Shown here one piece after another: positions 36,224 through 46,256 of a DNA stretch of 64,000 nucleotides. The first letter of the stretch is position 1. Each line of letters opens with the position of its first letter. The notes beneath the pieces were generated by a model. The model was not told the DNA's origin. It was given only the letters and a program-made list of their open reading frames with translations, and searched no databases. Origin of the DNA: Bursaphelenchus xylophilus (lineage: Eukaryota; Nematoda; Chromadorea; Rhabditida; Aphelenchoididae); NCBI GenBank assembly GCA_904066235.2, contig CAJFCV020000005.1, forward strand, positions 4,273,501 through 4,337,500, read 5' to 3'. Made by a program: the position numbers and the translations under genes.

Positions 36224-38002
36224 TTAATAAAACGCTTTGTTATCGGCCAAGCCAATCTGCAGTCTTCCGAAGCTATCATCGGCCCTGAGGGCAACACAGT
36301 AATGTTGAAGGAATTCGCTGCCGAACGCAAAATCGTAGACATTTCCGAACGGCCAGGAGGACAATAAAACACGATATTTGTTGTCCTAAAACATAGACAA
36401 CAGATGAAACCGCGACTTACACTTGAAGAATAAGAGTAGTCCTCCCTTGTGATTTTGTATTCCTTCCCTTTGAGACTGAAACTAATGTCCGGGAAGTCCT
36501 TATCGCTGTCGTATTTGTCTTTAGAGAAGTATTTCTGTATGATCGTGGACGGGATGAGAGTTAAATAGCCAGGGACAAAGGCAATTCTTTGGTTCTTTAG
36601 AGTTTCATTGCCGACCTTTACACTGCAAAAATTGATTCATTAGGTGCCTAACAATGGAAGTCACTTTTTCGCAGACGGACTTTCGAACGACACCTAGTAG
36701 GTTTCAAATGTGAAGCGCCTGCGATCATAAAACTGATTTCCAAAAGCGTTTACGGGGCTATTCGCCCGAGAAAATCGACCGCAAAGTTTAGCCGAAATAA
36801 GCGAATAGCCTCCTCAAAAGAAACAGCTTATTTCATCTGCAGTGGTGGCCGAGTGGTTAGTGCGCTCGGTTTTTGCGCCACAAGGGGCGGGTTCGATCCT
36901 CTGCGCAGTTTATTTTCTTTTTTGGCTCGTATTATAAATATTGATTTGTATGTAAAAATAAAATGTATACCCTTTTATAATTTTTTTACAGTAATTTTTA
37001 AATAAAAAAAAAATAAATTCAAAGCTGAATGTTCATGAATTGTAAAGTCAAACAGGCCTGGGTTAATGAAGATATATAGTTTCCAAATTGGTGTTTTATT
37101 TTCTCGGCCGAGAAGCCCCGTAAACACTTTTGGAAATCAGTTTGATGATCGCAGACGCTTCACGTTTGAAACCTACTAGGTCCCGTTCCAAAGTCCGTCT
37201 GCGAACAAAGTGACTTCCCTTGTAAACCAGCCTTATCCGTGAAACGGCCAAGGGAAGGCTATCTGTTTCTTGTGTTGTATACATAGAATATGTACAATCT
37301 TGTCAAAGCTCTTACTCAGCCCGAAGCTCCCAATGTTTGTTGTTCCAAGTGTCGTAGAAAGAGAATTGGCCACACCAATCTTCAGTATATTTACCAAATG
37401 TAAATGTTCCGTTAGAATTCAGTGGGAATGGACGGTTATGCTGGAGATATTAATTCTCAACGTCATTTTTCATCGCTTACCCTCGAGAGAATGTTGACTC
37501 CTTCTTGAATAACGACTTGTTTTACACTTAACGCGTTCAACAATGGTACAACAATACTGCTGTTGCTCTCATCGAATCCCAGTCCAAGAACTCCATCCCA
37601 GTTAAAAGTAGCAACATACAATCCGTCGGTGACGTCGCCCACTTCCGCTGGCAACTTGACATGCCCGATATTCAGAACATCTTGGTAAAACTTTCCAGTG
37701 TAGTTTGGATATGCAAATTTGAAATCATCGAGTCTCCGACCAGTCGGTTTTCCTCCCGTTTTTTTGGGGTCGTATGCGTACAAATGGTTTCGATTATCGC
37801 ATTTATATTTTTCTTGGCAAACAGGATCAAAGGCGAAAGAATACGGCCGATTCAAATCCAAGGCTACATTAAATTTCTCGGGATTATTTCCAATTGAAAT
37901 GCTGATCCATGGAGGCTTCAACATCCCTTGAGCGCCTTTGTAGCGGAAAACAAAGTCAGCAAGGGCGGCATTGACAATCAGGGGCAATATTAACATCCTC
38001 AT
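36224..38002 (-). CDS. AP6: pepsin-fold pseudo-aspartic protease, tailless form (336 aa)
   Basis: Four exons: 38002-37481, 37440-37316, 36622-36421, 36385-36224. The 522-nt first exon carries signal peptide, N-lobe site and GLG motif together, as in AP4 and AP8. Signal peptide MRMLILPLIVNAALA then DFVFRYKGAQG. N-lobe VALDLNRPYSFAFDPVC; KKTGGKP; NWDGVLGLGFD; VKQVVIQEG. C-lobe RIAFVPGYLT, so the catalytic Asp is Val. YDFAFGSEFLQHYC, LQIGLADN and a short end KAFY with no hydrophobic tail. Intron 2 (37315-36623, 693 nt) is far longer than in the paralogues because it holds a complete inverted-repeat element with a tRNA-like core. Confidence 0.86.
36656..37218. mobile_element. 563-bp inverted-repeat element inside an AP6 intron
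   Basis: The left arm (36656-36774) is repeated in reverse complement by the right arm (37099-37218); the ends read GGAAGTCAC and GTGACTTCC and both arms contain GCAGACGGACTTT and CCTAGTAGGTTTCAAA. The arms differ at scattered sites. The centre holds a tRNA-like sequence with Pol III promoter boxes. No coding capacity. The flanks show no obvious target-site duplication. It accounts for nearly all the extra length of this intron relative to AP4, AP7 and AP8. Confidence 0.8.
36838..36908 (+). ncRNA. tRNA-like sequence (pseudo-tRNA or SINE head)
   Basis: Contains a perfect A-box match (TGGCCGAGTGG) and a B-box match (GGTTCGATCC) at tRNA spacing, followed by a TTTTTTT run at about 36918. A standard acceptor stem and anticodon stem do not form well, and the T stem has mismatches, so a functional tRNA is unlikely. 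It resembles a decayed class II (Ser/Leu-type) tRNA, or the head of a tRNA-derived short element. It sits in the centre of the surrounding inverted-repeat element. Confidence 0.55.
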
Positions 38003-38451
38003 TTTGGTCACGAATTAACCTGGAGGATAAAATACAAAATAGAAAAAGTTTATCGTCAAGACTATGCAAGAGGATGTTAACAAAGAAATAGTTGATCAAA
38101 AGGAATGATCTCGGTTTATATAACAAGCGGAAAAGGTGTGGTAAACGAAGATCTATGTACCACGCCCTAAAACAAGAAGGTTCTCGAAGTACATGATTAG
38201 ATTTCAATGAAACATTTAACTGTTTCTAAGTTTGATGCGATTTTTGTAGGCCAAGCTTTGCAGAAATAATTGAGGAATTCCTCGGGCTTCTTTCGAGGGA
38301 CTATAGAAATTCGTCGATAGGCTTCTGCGATCGACTACTAAATTTCTTGGATCTCAAATTGATCGTTGAACTTTGAATTAATTGGAGCTTTTTACTTCAA
38401 ATATTTCGCTGACAAAGTTTATTTCTGATCCAAAAAAACAAAATTTTTATA
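38003..38451. other. Spacer between AP6 and AP7
   Basis: 449 bp, promoter side of AP6. No gene supported. Confidence 0.5.
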
Positions 38452-39639
38452 TTACCACCCTCTTGCTTTCTTCGAAGCGATATTCTCGGCCAACCCAATC
38501 CTCAGCGACCCATTGTCATCCTCTTTGAGCGCCAAGCAATAATTTTGCAGAAAATCGCTACCAAATGCAAAATCGTAGGGCTGGTGACTGACCGATCCCA
38601 ACAATTGCATATAACCTTTGGTCTGAAAATGTGAGCAATGTTTTGCTACAAGATGGTGGTACATTGCTTACATGTGGAACATAGTAAGAGTAGTCCTCTT
38701 TTGTTGTTTTATATTCTTTTCCAAATGCTGTGAAGGCAAATTGCGGAAACGTTTCTTCTGAATCGCTTTCCAACGAAGGGAAATATCTTTTGAAAATGTG
38801 GGTTGGTATCAGAGTCCGTCGGCCAAAGTTAAATGCAATTTTTTGGTTCTTCAGGGTTCTGTTTCCGACCCGGACACTAAAATAGCCTTTGTAGCTTTCG
38901 AGAAGCCTGAACTTACTCTGCAACAAACATCCAGCTATAATTATTCATCGCGTTCATGAACGCAAACTCTCCGCAGTCATTGCTATGGTATTTTCCAAAG
39001 GTAATACTTCCATTGGAGTAGCTGTTCAATGGCTTTCCTGGCTGGAATTATAATCAGCATGCATGATGCTAATTAATGTCTCACCCTCTGCAAGTTGTTA
39101 TGTCCTTCTTGAACTGTGATTTGTTTCACACTCAATTTCTTCATCAATTTCTTCACAATACTATTATTTTTCTGATCAAATCCAAGTCCAATCACTCCAT
39201 CCAGCTCATTGACTCCGCCATTTCCTTCATCAACAACTCCTAATGCCAGAGGCAATTTAATTTCGCCGAAATTGAGAGAATCCGCAAAGTAATGGCCCTT
39301 CAAATATAAGGCATCGGAATGGAAATTGTCGATAAAAGAAGATCGCAGTGGCATTCCCCCGGTCTTTGTTGAATTGTAAATGTAGTAATGTAGATGCCAG
39401 TCACATCTACTGTGCATCTTACACTTGTCAGAGAAGACATAGGAGAACGGACGGATTAAATCAAAGTGGACGTTCACATCTTGGCTGTCATTGCCAATTT
39501 TGACAGTGAAGAATGGAGTCACGTAATGAGCTAAATTTTTTTACCAACAAGTGTTGTTCATCTACTCACGTTTTTCATAATAGTAGGTATAGTCGGCCAA
39601 AGAAATGGGAAGGATGAATATTAGTAAGAGAAAAAGCAT
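38452..39639 (-). CDS. AP7: pepsin-fold pseudo-aspartic protease, tailless form (338 aa)
   Basis: Five exons: 39639-39570, 39530-39085, 39041-38917, 38876-38672, 38622-38452. This layout is intermediate: the signal-peptide intron is kept but the next one is gone. Signal peptide MLFLLLIFILPISLA then DYTYYYEK. N-lobe VHFDLIRPFSYVFSDKC, with Ile where the DTG glycine would be. STKTGGMP; LDGVIGLGFD; VKQITVQEG. C-lobe KIAFNFGRRT, so the catalytic Asp is Asn. YDFAFGSDFLQNYC and LRIGLAEN, ending in KKARGW with no hydrophobic tail. Confidence 0.86.
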
Positions 39640-40043
39640 GATATTGACGTGAAAAGTTCAGTGTTCAAACTAGTGATTAGGTTTGTGTTTCTTATCTTAG
39701 AATAGGATTAGTTTGTGAAATGGAGGCTACGGGAGACGTGTGCTTAGGAAGTTATTCATTATCTTTCGGATTTATGTATCGCCTTTTCTTACAATAATTG
39801 ATATTGAGGAAGAGAGTACCTGTTTGTTTCCCTACAGTGGCAGACCGCATCTAATGACAACAGATGCGCAATTTTCGTTCCAGGAAGGATGATTCCGCAA
39901 AAAGTTCCAAATTTGATTTCTCCAAGACTTTTTTTCAAAGTTTGAACGATTTATTCAAATTTTCTAAACATTCTTTATGGCTTCAATTCCAGAGACTATA
40001 TGGAATAACAATATTATGATACTTTGCTGGTTGCATGATCTAT
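39640..40043. other. Spacer between AP7 and AP8
   Basis: 404 bp, promoter side of AP7. No gene supported. Confidence 0.5.
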
Positions 40044-41468
40044 TCACAATTGTTTAGCCAGCCCGATCTGAAGCCTGTTGAATCCACTGTCAGCTCTGAT
40101 CTTAAGACAGTAGTCCTGCAGTAAACTGCTCCCGAAGCCGAAGTCGTAATCGCCGCGTGAATTGTCCAGGAGGGGCATGAAATGTCTCTGAAGAAATTCG
40201 GGTTTCCGTTTATAGACTTACATTGACGAAATGGGCATAAGTCTCTCTCGTGAAAGTGTAAGTATCTCCATTTTTTACGAAACTGATGTCCGGGAAGTCT
40301 GCGTCATCCCATTCTCTATATGATGGAATGTGTTTTGCCTTTATGGCAGACGGAAGTCGAGAGTTCTGTCCAGGGAAGAACGCAATTGTTTTATTACTGT
40401 AGGTTGTGCTGTCGATAACAACACTGAAACAAGGATTACTCAGCTGATTTTGATGGCTTTCTACTTACTCGGCCATAATATGCCAATGTTTGTTATCCTT
40501 GGTGTTATACCACTTAAACGCACCACATTTCCGTTCCGTGTACCGTCCAAAAGCAACAGTTCCGTTCGAAGGTTTAAACCGATCTTTTCCAGGCTAACAA
40601 TTGAAGATTAAATGTTACTCAGAGTATCTCAAACTTGATTTTGAAAAATATTTGTAAAAGCTAAAATTAAGAAAAAAACTCAAGTAAATAAGAAAAAAGC
40701 AGAGTTTCCAAATGACAAATCTCAGAAAAATGTTTCAGACTTCGCCTATTTTCGAACGGTATCTATCATTTCGCATGATTTTACACAGTAGGATCGTTTT
40801 TGTCAACAATTTTTCGGAAATTTGGCGGTTTTACTGGAGCATGGGCTAAATCATCGCATGAATAAGGTAGTGATTGCATAACTAATGTGTTATTGAAAGG
40901 CTGGTCTTGAACCAGCATTCCAATATGTACTTACTTTGGTTATCGCAACCAGCCCTTCTTGCCAAAGTATTTCCTGAACGCTCAATCTTCTCATGATGTG
41001 TTTAACAACGCTGCTCTTGCTGTCATCTTCACCGATGCCGAGGCCAAGTACCCCATCCCAATCGAAGCCCGCGTTTTTATTTCCTTCATCCACAACTCCA
41101 ATCTCAAAGGGCAGAGCCAAATTGCCAAGCTTCAAGGTGTCTTCGTAGAATTTCCCTTGAAGATTCGCGATGTCATAATAGGCGTCGTTGAATTGCCTGT
41201 TGGTGACTTTACCGCCGGTTCTTTTCTCATTATAAGCATAAAAATGTTTATAAGCATCGCAAATAGATCGTGATGCACATCTCTCATTAAAAACAAGAGA
41301 GTAGGGTCGATTCAGGTCCAGTTGAACACGCACGGACTCCGGGTCTTTGCCCACCGAATAATTGAGATATGGACTGCTAAGTGGGTAGGTGTAGGCATTC
41401 GTATAACGGAATATGAAATCACCAGAGGCAAAAGGCAACAGCAGAAGGAAGACGGTTAGTCTTAGCAT
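40044..41468 (-). CDS. AP8: pepsin-fold pseudo-aspartic protease, tailless form (334 aa)
   Basis: Four exons: 41468-40935, 40593-40469, 40423-40222, 40187-40044. Signal peptide MLRLTVFLLLLPFASG then DFIFRYTNAYT. N-lobe VQLDLNRPYSLVFNERC; KRTGGKV; DWDGVLGLGIG; VQEILWQEG. C-lobe TIAFFPGQNS, so the catalytic Asp is Phe. The C-terminal core is slightly degenerate (YDFGFGSSLLQDYC for SDFLQHYC) and ends LQIGLAKQL with no tail. Like AP4 and AP6, its first exon is a fusion of three exons of the long form. Intron 1 (40934-40594) is the longest. Confidence 0.86.
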
Positions 41469-41945
41469 CCTTGCTGCTTGTTGTACCGTTAGCCGACAAG
41501 TTTATATAGTGTTCTTCTAGAAGATTAAGGGCATTTGGAACAATGGCAACCAATATAAACAAAGAGATTACTATCTTGAAGTTGAGTGACCCCTGATAAG
41601 TACGGTAAACTCCTTTGTTCTAATATATGGGATAGGCCGGAGGTTGTTTCCAAACATACAGCCTTGTGAAAGGAAGTTCAGGATAGCACAAACAACGATA
41701 GGGTCGCTAAGAGAATTGCATTTGAATGACCTTTGATAACTAGGGACAATATCTTTGCTCCAGTATATGATCGAGAAATTTGAGACAAAGAAAGGCAGCC
41801 TAACCTTGGAAATGATCGCCTTATATTTGTGTATCCTCTGATAAAAACATTTCCTTGCGGTAGCATTGTTCTCCGTTTTAATATCTTAATCTTGACCAAA
41901 GCCTCATTTTTATGCTTTATGTATATACCATAGTATATGTATGTA
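41469..41945. other. Spacer between AP8 and AP9
   Basis: 477 bp, promoter side of AP8. No gene supported; a minus-strand open stretch at 41678-41899 has no features. Confidence 0.5.
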
Positions 41946-43289
41946 TTACACGTATCTTACAGCGATGAGTAGAAAAATGATCATAAATATACTGCCCATC
42001 AATTTGTATGCCTCCTTGTTCTCAGCAAAACCTATTTGGAATTCCTCGAATTTGTCGTCCGCGGTCAACGCAACACAATATTCCTTCAGAAATGAACTGC
42101 CAAGCCCAAAGTTATAGGAGTATTCTGGATAAATCGGGTCAATTCTGGCGCGATACGACTTTGACTAAATTTATTCTGAGTGAACCGGTCATTTTGCTTA
42201 CCAAGTCATCATTATACCAAGAATAATCTTCTTTGGTTATGTTGAAAGTCACGCCGTCAATAGTAAAACCAATATCTCCAAATAAGCTTTGATTTAAAGT
42301 TTTCCTGTTTTCGAAATACTTGTTGAAAGATGCTTGATCGACTTGGGTGTCTCGGCCGGGTAAGATGGCAACCGTGGCGTCGGGGTATATGTCGTCACCA
42401 ACGGTGACTCTAAAGCCAGTTTGATAAAAACTAAAAATCCTTTCCCTTACTCGGTTGTGAAGGTCCAGCCATTTCCTTTACCTTTCTGAACATATTTAAA
42501 ATCGCCACACAAGTCTCCGTCATATTCTCCGAATGTAATTCTTCCACTTGACTTTTTAACGTCGCTTTTGTCTTTCTACAATAACGCCTTTAAATAATAT
42601 AAGCCTCATACTTTTTGCAGATGATAATGTCCTTCTTGAATAGTAATTCTCCGCACTTTCAACTGTTTCATCAATTCCATGAGAATACTGTAATTATTTC
42701 CTCGAGTAATCCCCAGGCCTATAACTCCATCCCATTCAAAATTCTTCGCGGGATTTCCTCGATTAATTACACCTAATTGTAAGGAGATATCATGGTCTCC
42801 AATACGAATTTTATCTGCATAAAATCTGCCTTTAAATCGATTATGTCGCAAATGTTTCTCATCGTTCAAACTCAACGAGGAAATACTGCCACCGGTCATT
42901 CTAAACATGTAATAATGAAGAGAAATGCATACGGTAACAGACTCACACTGGATCGTATAAGTAATCATGAATGTTGTTAGAGCATGGTGTCCCAGAGTCA
43001 TTACATGTTTTGTGAAAGACCATGGAGTAATCTCGGTTTGTGTCAAGAAGAACCTTTACTTTGCGATCGTCGTTTCCAACTTGAATTTGTAGGTAAGGCT
43101 TTTCTGGATATTCTGGAAATATTTCTTACATATGATTTCTTTTGCCATTGTATTCATGCTCCCTATATTAAAAAATTTTACAAAGCGTGTTACTTGAAAC
43201 TTACCAATCGCATATTCAAAAGTATAGTCACCCATAGAAAATAAAGGTACTGTCAAAACACAAAAGCAATGCCTGAAGAATTTCTCCAT
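41946..43289 (-). CDS. AP9: pepsin-fold pseudo-aspartic protease with C-terminal hydrophobic tail (363 aa)
   Basis: Six exons: 43289-43205, 43112-42947, 42900-42612, 42575-42451, 42409-42202, 42164-41946. First gene of the array in transcription direction. Signal peptide MEKFFRHCFCVLTVPLFSMG then DYTFEYAI. N-lobe VLLDTNRDYSMVFHKTC; MTGGSIS; EWDGVIGLGIT; RRITIQEG. C-lobe TVAILPGRDT, so the catalytic Asp is Leu. YNFGLGSSFLKEYC and FQIGFAEN, then a hydrophobic end (LMGSIFMIIFLLIAVRYV) that is more helix-like than the other tails, so a true transmembrane end is as likely as GPI. Splitting exons 2 and 3 at 42947 and 42900 keeps the Y-D-P-x-x-T-G-G spacing of the family; reading through the intron does not. 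Confidence 0.85.
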
Positions 43290-44210
43290 ATTCTTATTCT
43301 TAAAAATCAAAACCAGAAATTTTTTGAGCGGACAAATACTCTCATTTCATTCCCTTCTCTTTTGACTCTCCCTTGTTTGATATGGAGACGTTTAGCAACA
43401 GATAACTTTTTTATGAAACAGCGATGATATGCAGAAGAACAGGGCGTGTAACTATAGCGCGGAACAGGATCCAGTGCCTTAAACTAATTCTGATTGCATC
43501 CGGAGGCATTCCGACTACGTTTCGGCGAAGAATTCATTTGGTCACTGAATCTCCAGAATTTATACGTAAATTTTGAAATCTTTTTGGACTAGGACTCGAG
43601 ACTTCGCAGCCTGCGGCTGCTCACGTCTCTCGGGCAGCCCTGCGGACAAAGGCAACTTTCCGCCCGGAGTTGGCTTTGCGCGCGATTTGGACCTGTTCAA
43701 CGTCGAAAACGGCACAAACGCTCGCCAAAGCCTTGCCGACGGCCTCCGGCCGCGGCAGAAAAACGCTACGCGTTAGACTGAGCCTAGTAGCAAGTTGTGG
43801 CGTTCGGAACGCTGGGCCGACCTTGTTTTAGATCGAGAAGTTAAGATCGCTAAGCTTACCCTAATCGCTGAGCTCAGGTCAGTCCCAGATCGCTAAGCCC
43901 GGTTAAAGAGTCCGCCGGCATGAGGCGACGGCCTACGACCGCCGCGAGACTACATTTTGTTACCTAAAATAATGTTTCTTCCACCAAAAGCTGATCAAAA
44001 GCACATAAAATAATCAAAAATCAACTAAAAAATGGACTCCGCACTAAAAAGTATCCTTAGACAATATTTTTCCCGAACTCCCCGTCAAATTTGGCCCTAA
44101 AACGGCAAATCCCGAGAATCCAGGACCAAAAAAATAATTTTACAAAAATTTCTCGAAAAAATCCAGAAAACCCCGTCATGATGACCGGTTCCTCACCACC
44201 CTCCTCATTC
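43290..44210. other. Non-genic block with a GC-rich core
   Basis: About 43,580-43,950 is much more GC-rich than its surroundings and full of short self-complementary pieces (for example GCAGCCTGCGGCTGC) and repeats of ATCGCTAAG. No coding exon is supported although one plus-strand frame stays open at 43573-43776. May be a remnant of a repeat element. Confidence 0.45.
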
Positions 44211-45485
44211 TCAGCTCTCTCTCCGTCTTATCTCTGACCGGAATCGAAAGAGAAAACCTTTATCTAACCACCCTCCACCGCTTTCCCACTCTCTCTTTTC
44301 TCCCGCCAAACGAAGAAGGAAGCGACTCTCTGCCCGCTCTCTCTCTTCACCGTGCTCTCTTTCTGTGTTTTCGTCCTTGGAAGTGGGCGTTTTTTCAAAA
44401 CTGGCACTTGTTGCACTAAAAGTACCGGGGAAAAGAATACGACTATGTCCGAAATGACATGGAGATCCTGAATGTGCAACCCGTGACCGAATCTTAGTAG
44501 AAAATTGTTGAGTTTTGACGGTTTTAAAAATTTTGAATTTGTTGCTCAAAAAAGTCGCTGCAGGATTTCGCCTTGGGGGTTGCAACCGCGATCTTGATTC
44601 AACAGGATATGTCAGGGCCGTTGAAATATCTAGTGCACCTGGAAGCCCGATTTTTGAATTTCGACCTTGTTCCCGAGATAATATCACTTTCGTACGTTGA
44701 AGTAAAATCCGAAAATTCGGATATTCGAATACTGCCTTTTTATCTTGTCCGTATTTTAGGAGTCTATACCTGTTTCGGTAGCAGTTCAATGTGCCGGATA
44801 CGATGGTGAAAATGAAAATCCGAAAAAATTCGATTCCAAGCCCTCAGGGCAAAATTTTGGCCGAAATTTCGAAATTTTTCTTTGAGGACACAGTGCGCAC
44901 GAAGTATTAAACGTAGATACCTGAAACGTGGCACGACGGTAGCTTATTCTGTGCCCAATAGCCTGCGTGAGATCAATTCTTTTAACTTTGCTTCCTGCCC
45001 TGAGGGCGATTTTTTTCGTACGGTGCACCAAAAATCGACCGAAATTTCCGGCCGCACTGACGGCCGCAATTTTAAAGATACGAAGAAGATGTAAGCGGAT
45101 AATTTGTAGAGCTCTTCGAGCTCTATAATCTATGGTTGGACATTCTTGACATCGTTGTTGTACATCAGAGCGAAAAATTTGAAAAAGTCAAAATTTTGAA
45201 AATTTCGAAAAATTTCGTTTTCCGTCGGGAGATTCTATTGAGGACATGGGTACGTAGAATGTTCTGAAAAAATTTTGTGACAATCTTCGAGCAAAAAGAA
45301 ATCGATCAGCGAGCCGTTTTTTCGAATTTCGACCTGGGAGCCGAGAACGAATTTTTTGAAATTTGCACTGTGCAAATCGTATTTTTTACAGTAAGCCATA
45401 GCTAAAATACGAAGTGCACTACAAAAAAGAAAGACACGTACTAATAGGAAGTCGGGTACGTAGAATTCAATGGAATCGAAAAAAT
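44211..45485. other. AT-rich degenerate repeat region preceding the satellite
   Basis: Contains CT-rich runs (44200-44370) and loosely similar segments, for example GAATTTCGACCTTGTTCCCGAGATA near 44660 and GAATTTCGACCTGGGAGCCGAGAAC near 45335. A minus-strand frame of 192 codons (44211-44789) is biased in composition (Arg/Glu/Ser-rich) with no signal or domain, so it is not called as a gene. Confidence 0.4.
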
Positions 45486-46121
45486 CCAGAAATTCCGTCA
45501 TCATGACGGGGTTTTGTGTAAGTGTAAGTTTATACATGGCCGTATCTACACATACATGGAGTTATCTCTTAGTTATGAAATTGCTTTCCCGATATGGACC
45601 TGTAGAAGCTTGCATTTCAATATTCCCCGGTCTAATTAAAAGATACGAAAAAAGGTCTTTTTTTGAGATTTTTTTCGTAAATTTTGAAATTTCGAAAAAA
45701 TTTCGACAGTGATTGTCCCATTCGTAGTGGACGTTTTTGTCCCCACCCCGGTTTTGTCCCCACGACGGTTTTGTCCCCAGGACGTTTTTGTCCCCACTTT
45801 TTTCGAGCCTTTTTGTCCCCAGACCGGTTTTGTCCCCAGGACGGTTTTGTCCCCAAGACGTTTTTGTCCCCAGTTTTTTTATTTTTTTGTCCCCACACCG
45901 GTTTTGTCCCCAGAACGTTTTTGTCCCCAAGCTGGATAGTACGATTAAAGATTATGCATTCAGATGTTAATGCTGTTGGTTTGGTGCACAGTACTGCTCA
46001 AACAACTTGTTCTTAGCGCTTGGTACTGTATAGTACGAGGTGCCGAACACTTTGATATTATACTAGGCACCGGTTTAAAAAAAATTAAATTAGAGATGTC
46101 GGAGTGAATTGACGAGACCTA
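45486..46121. repeat. 636-bp segment duplicated across the assembly gap, first copy
   Basis: Appears identical to 46257-46892 (constant offset 771). It includes the minisatellite and the first satellite bases. The copies diverge at 46122/46893, where the two monomers are of different variant type. Confidence 0.9.
45730..45930. repeat. 17-bp minisatellite, TTTTGTCCCCA core, first array
   Basis: Eleven copies of TTTTGTCCCCA with variable 5-6 bp linkers (GACG, CCGG, GACGG) and two longer T-rich linkers, in a four-unit super-pattern. It is open in several frames on both strands, which produces protein-like repeats with no biological support. Confidence 0.9.
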
Positions 46122-46246
46122 TACCATACGAAATGACACAGAATGAAATTTCAGACCCGCAAGTTTCGCCTTTTTTGGAGCCAAATTGCGCCCGTACCAG
46201 GCCGAACACTTTGATATTATACTAGGCACCGGTTTAAAAAAAATTA
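46042..46246. repeat. 159-bp satellite, first monomers before the gap
   Basis: Begins at GCCGAACACTTTGATATTAT directly after unique-looking GTACTGTATAGTACGAGGT sequence and is cut by the N run after about 1.3 monomers. Confidence 0.9.
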
Positions 46247-46256
46247 NNNNNNNNNN
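46247..46256. other. Assembly gap (10 N)
   Basis: A run of ten N. True length unknown. What follows repeats sequence seen 771 bp earlier. Confidence 0.99.

Noticed and set aside
36838..36908. Functional tRNA-Ser or tRNA-Leu
   Set aside because: A and B boxes are good but acceptor, anticodon and T stems do not pair properly.
42606..43046. Reading AP9 exons 2 and 3 as one continuous open exon
   Set aside because: The frame upstream of 42900 loses the D-T-N-R-x-Y site and the Cys pair, which are present in another frame; splicing at 42947 and 42900 restores them.
44211..44789. 192-codon open frame on the minus strand
   Set aside because: Composition is biased, it crosses CT-rich low-complexity DNA, and it has no signal, domain or splice context. 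Chance opening in repeat-rich sequence is more likely.
45562..46016. Repetitive proteins of the GDKNVLGTKPSWGQNR type and their plus-strand counterparts
   Set aside because: They are translations of the 17-bp minisatellite, open in several frames on both strands, and duplicated with it across the gap.
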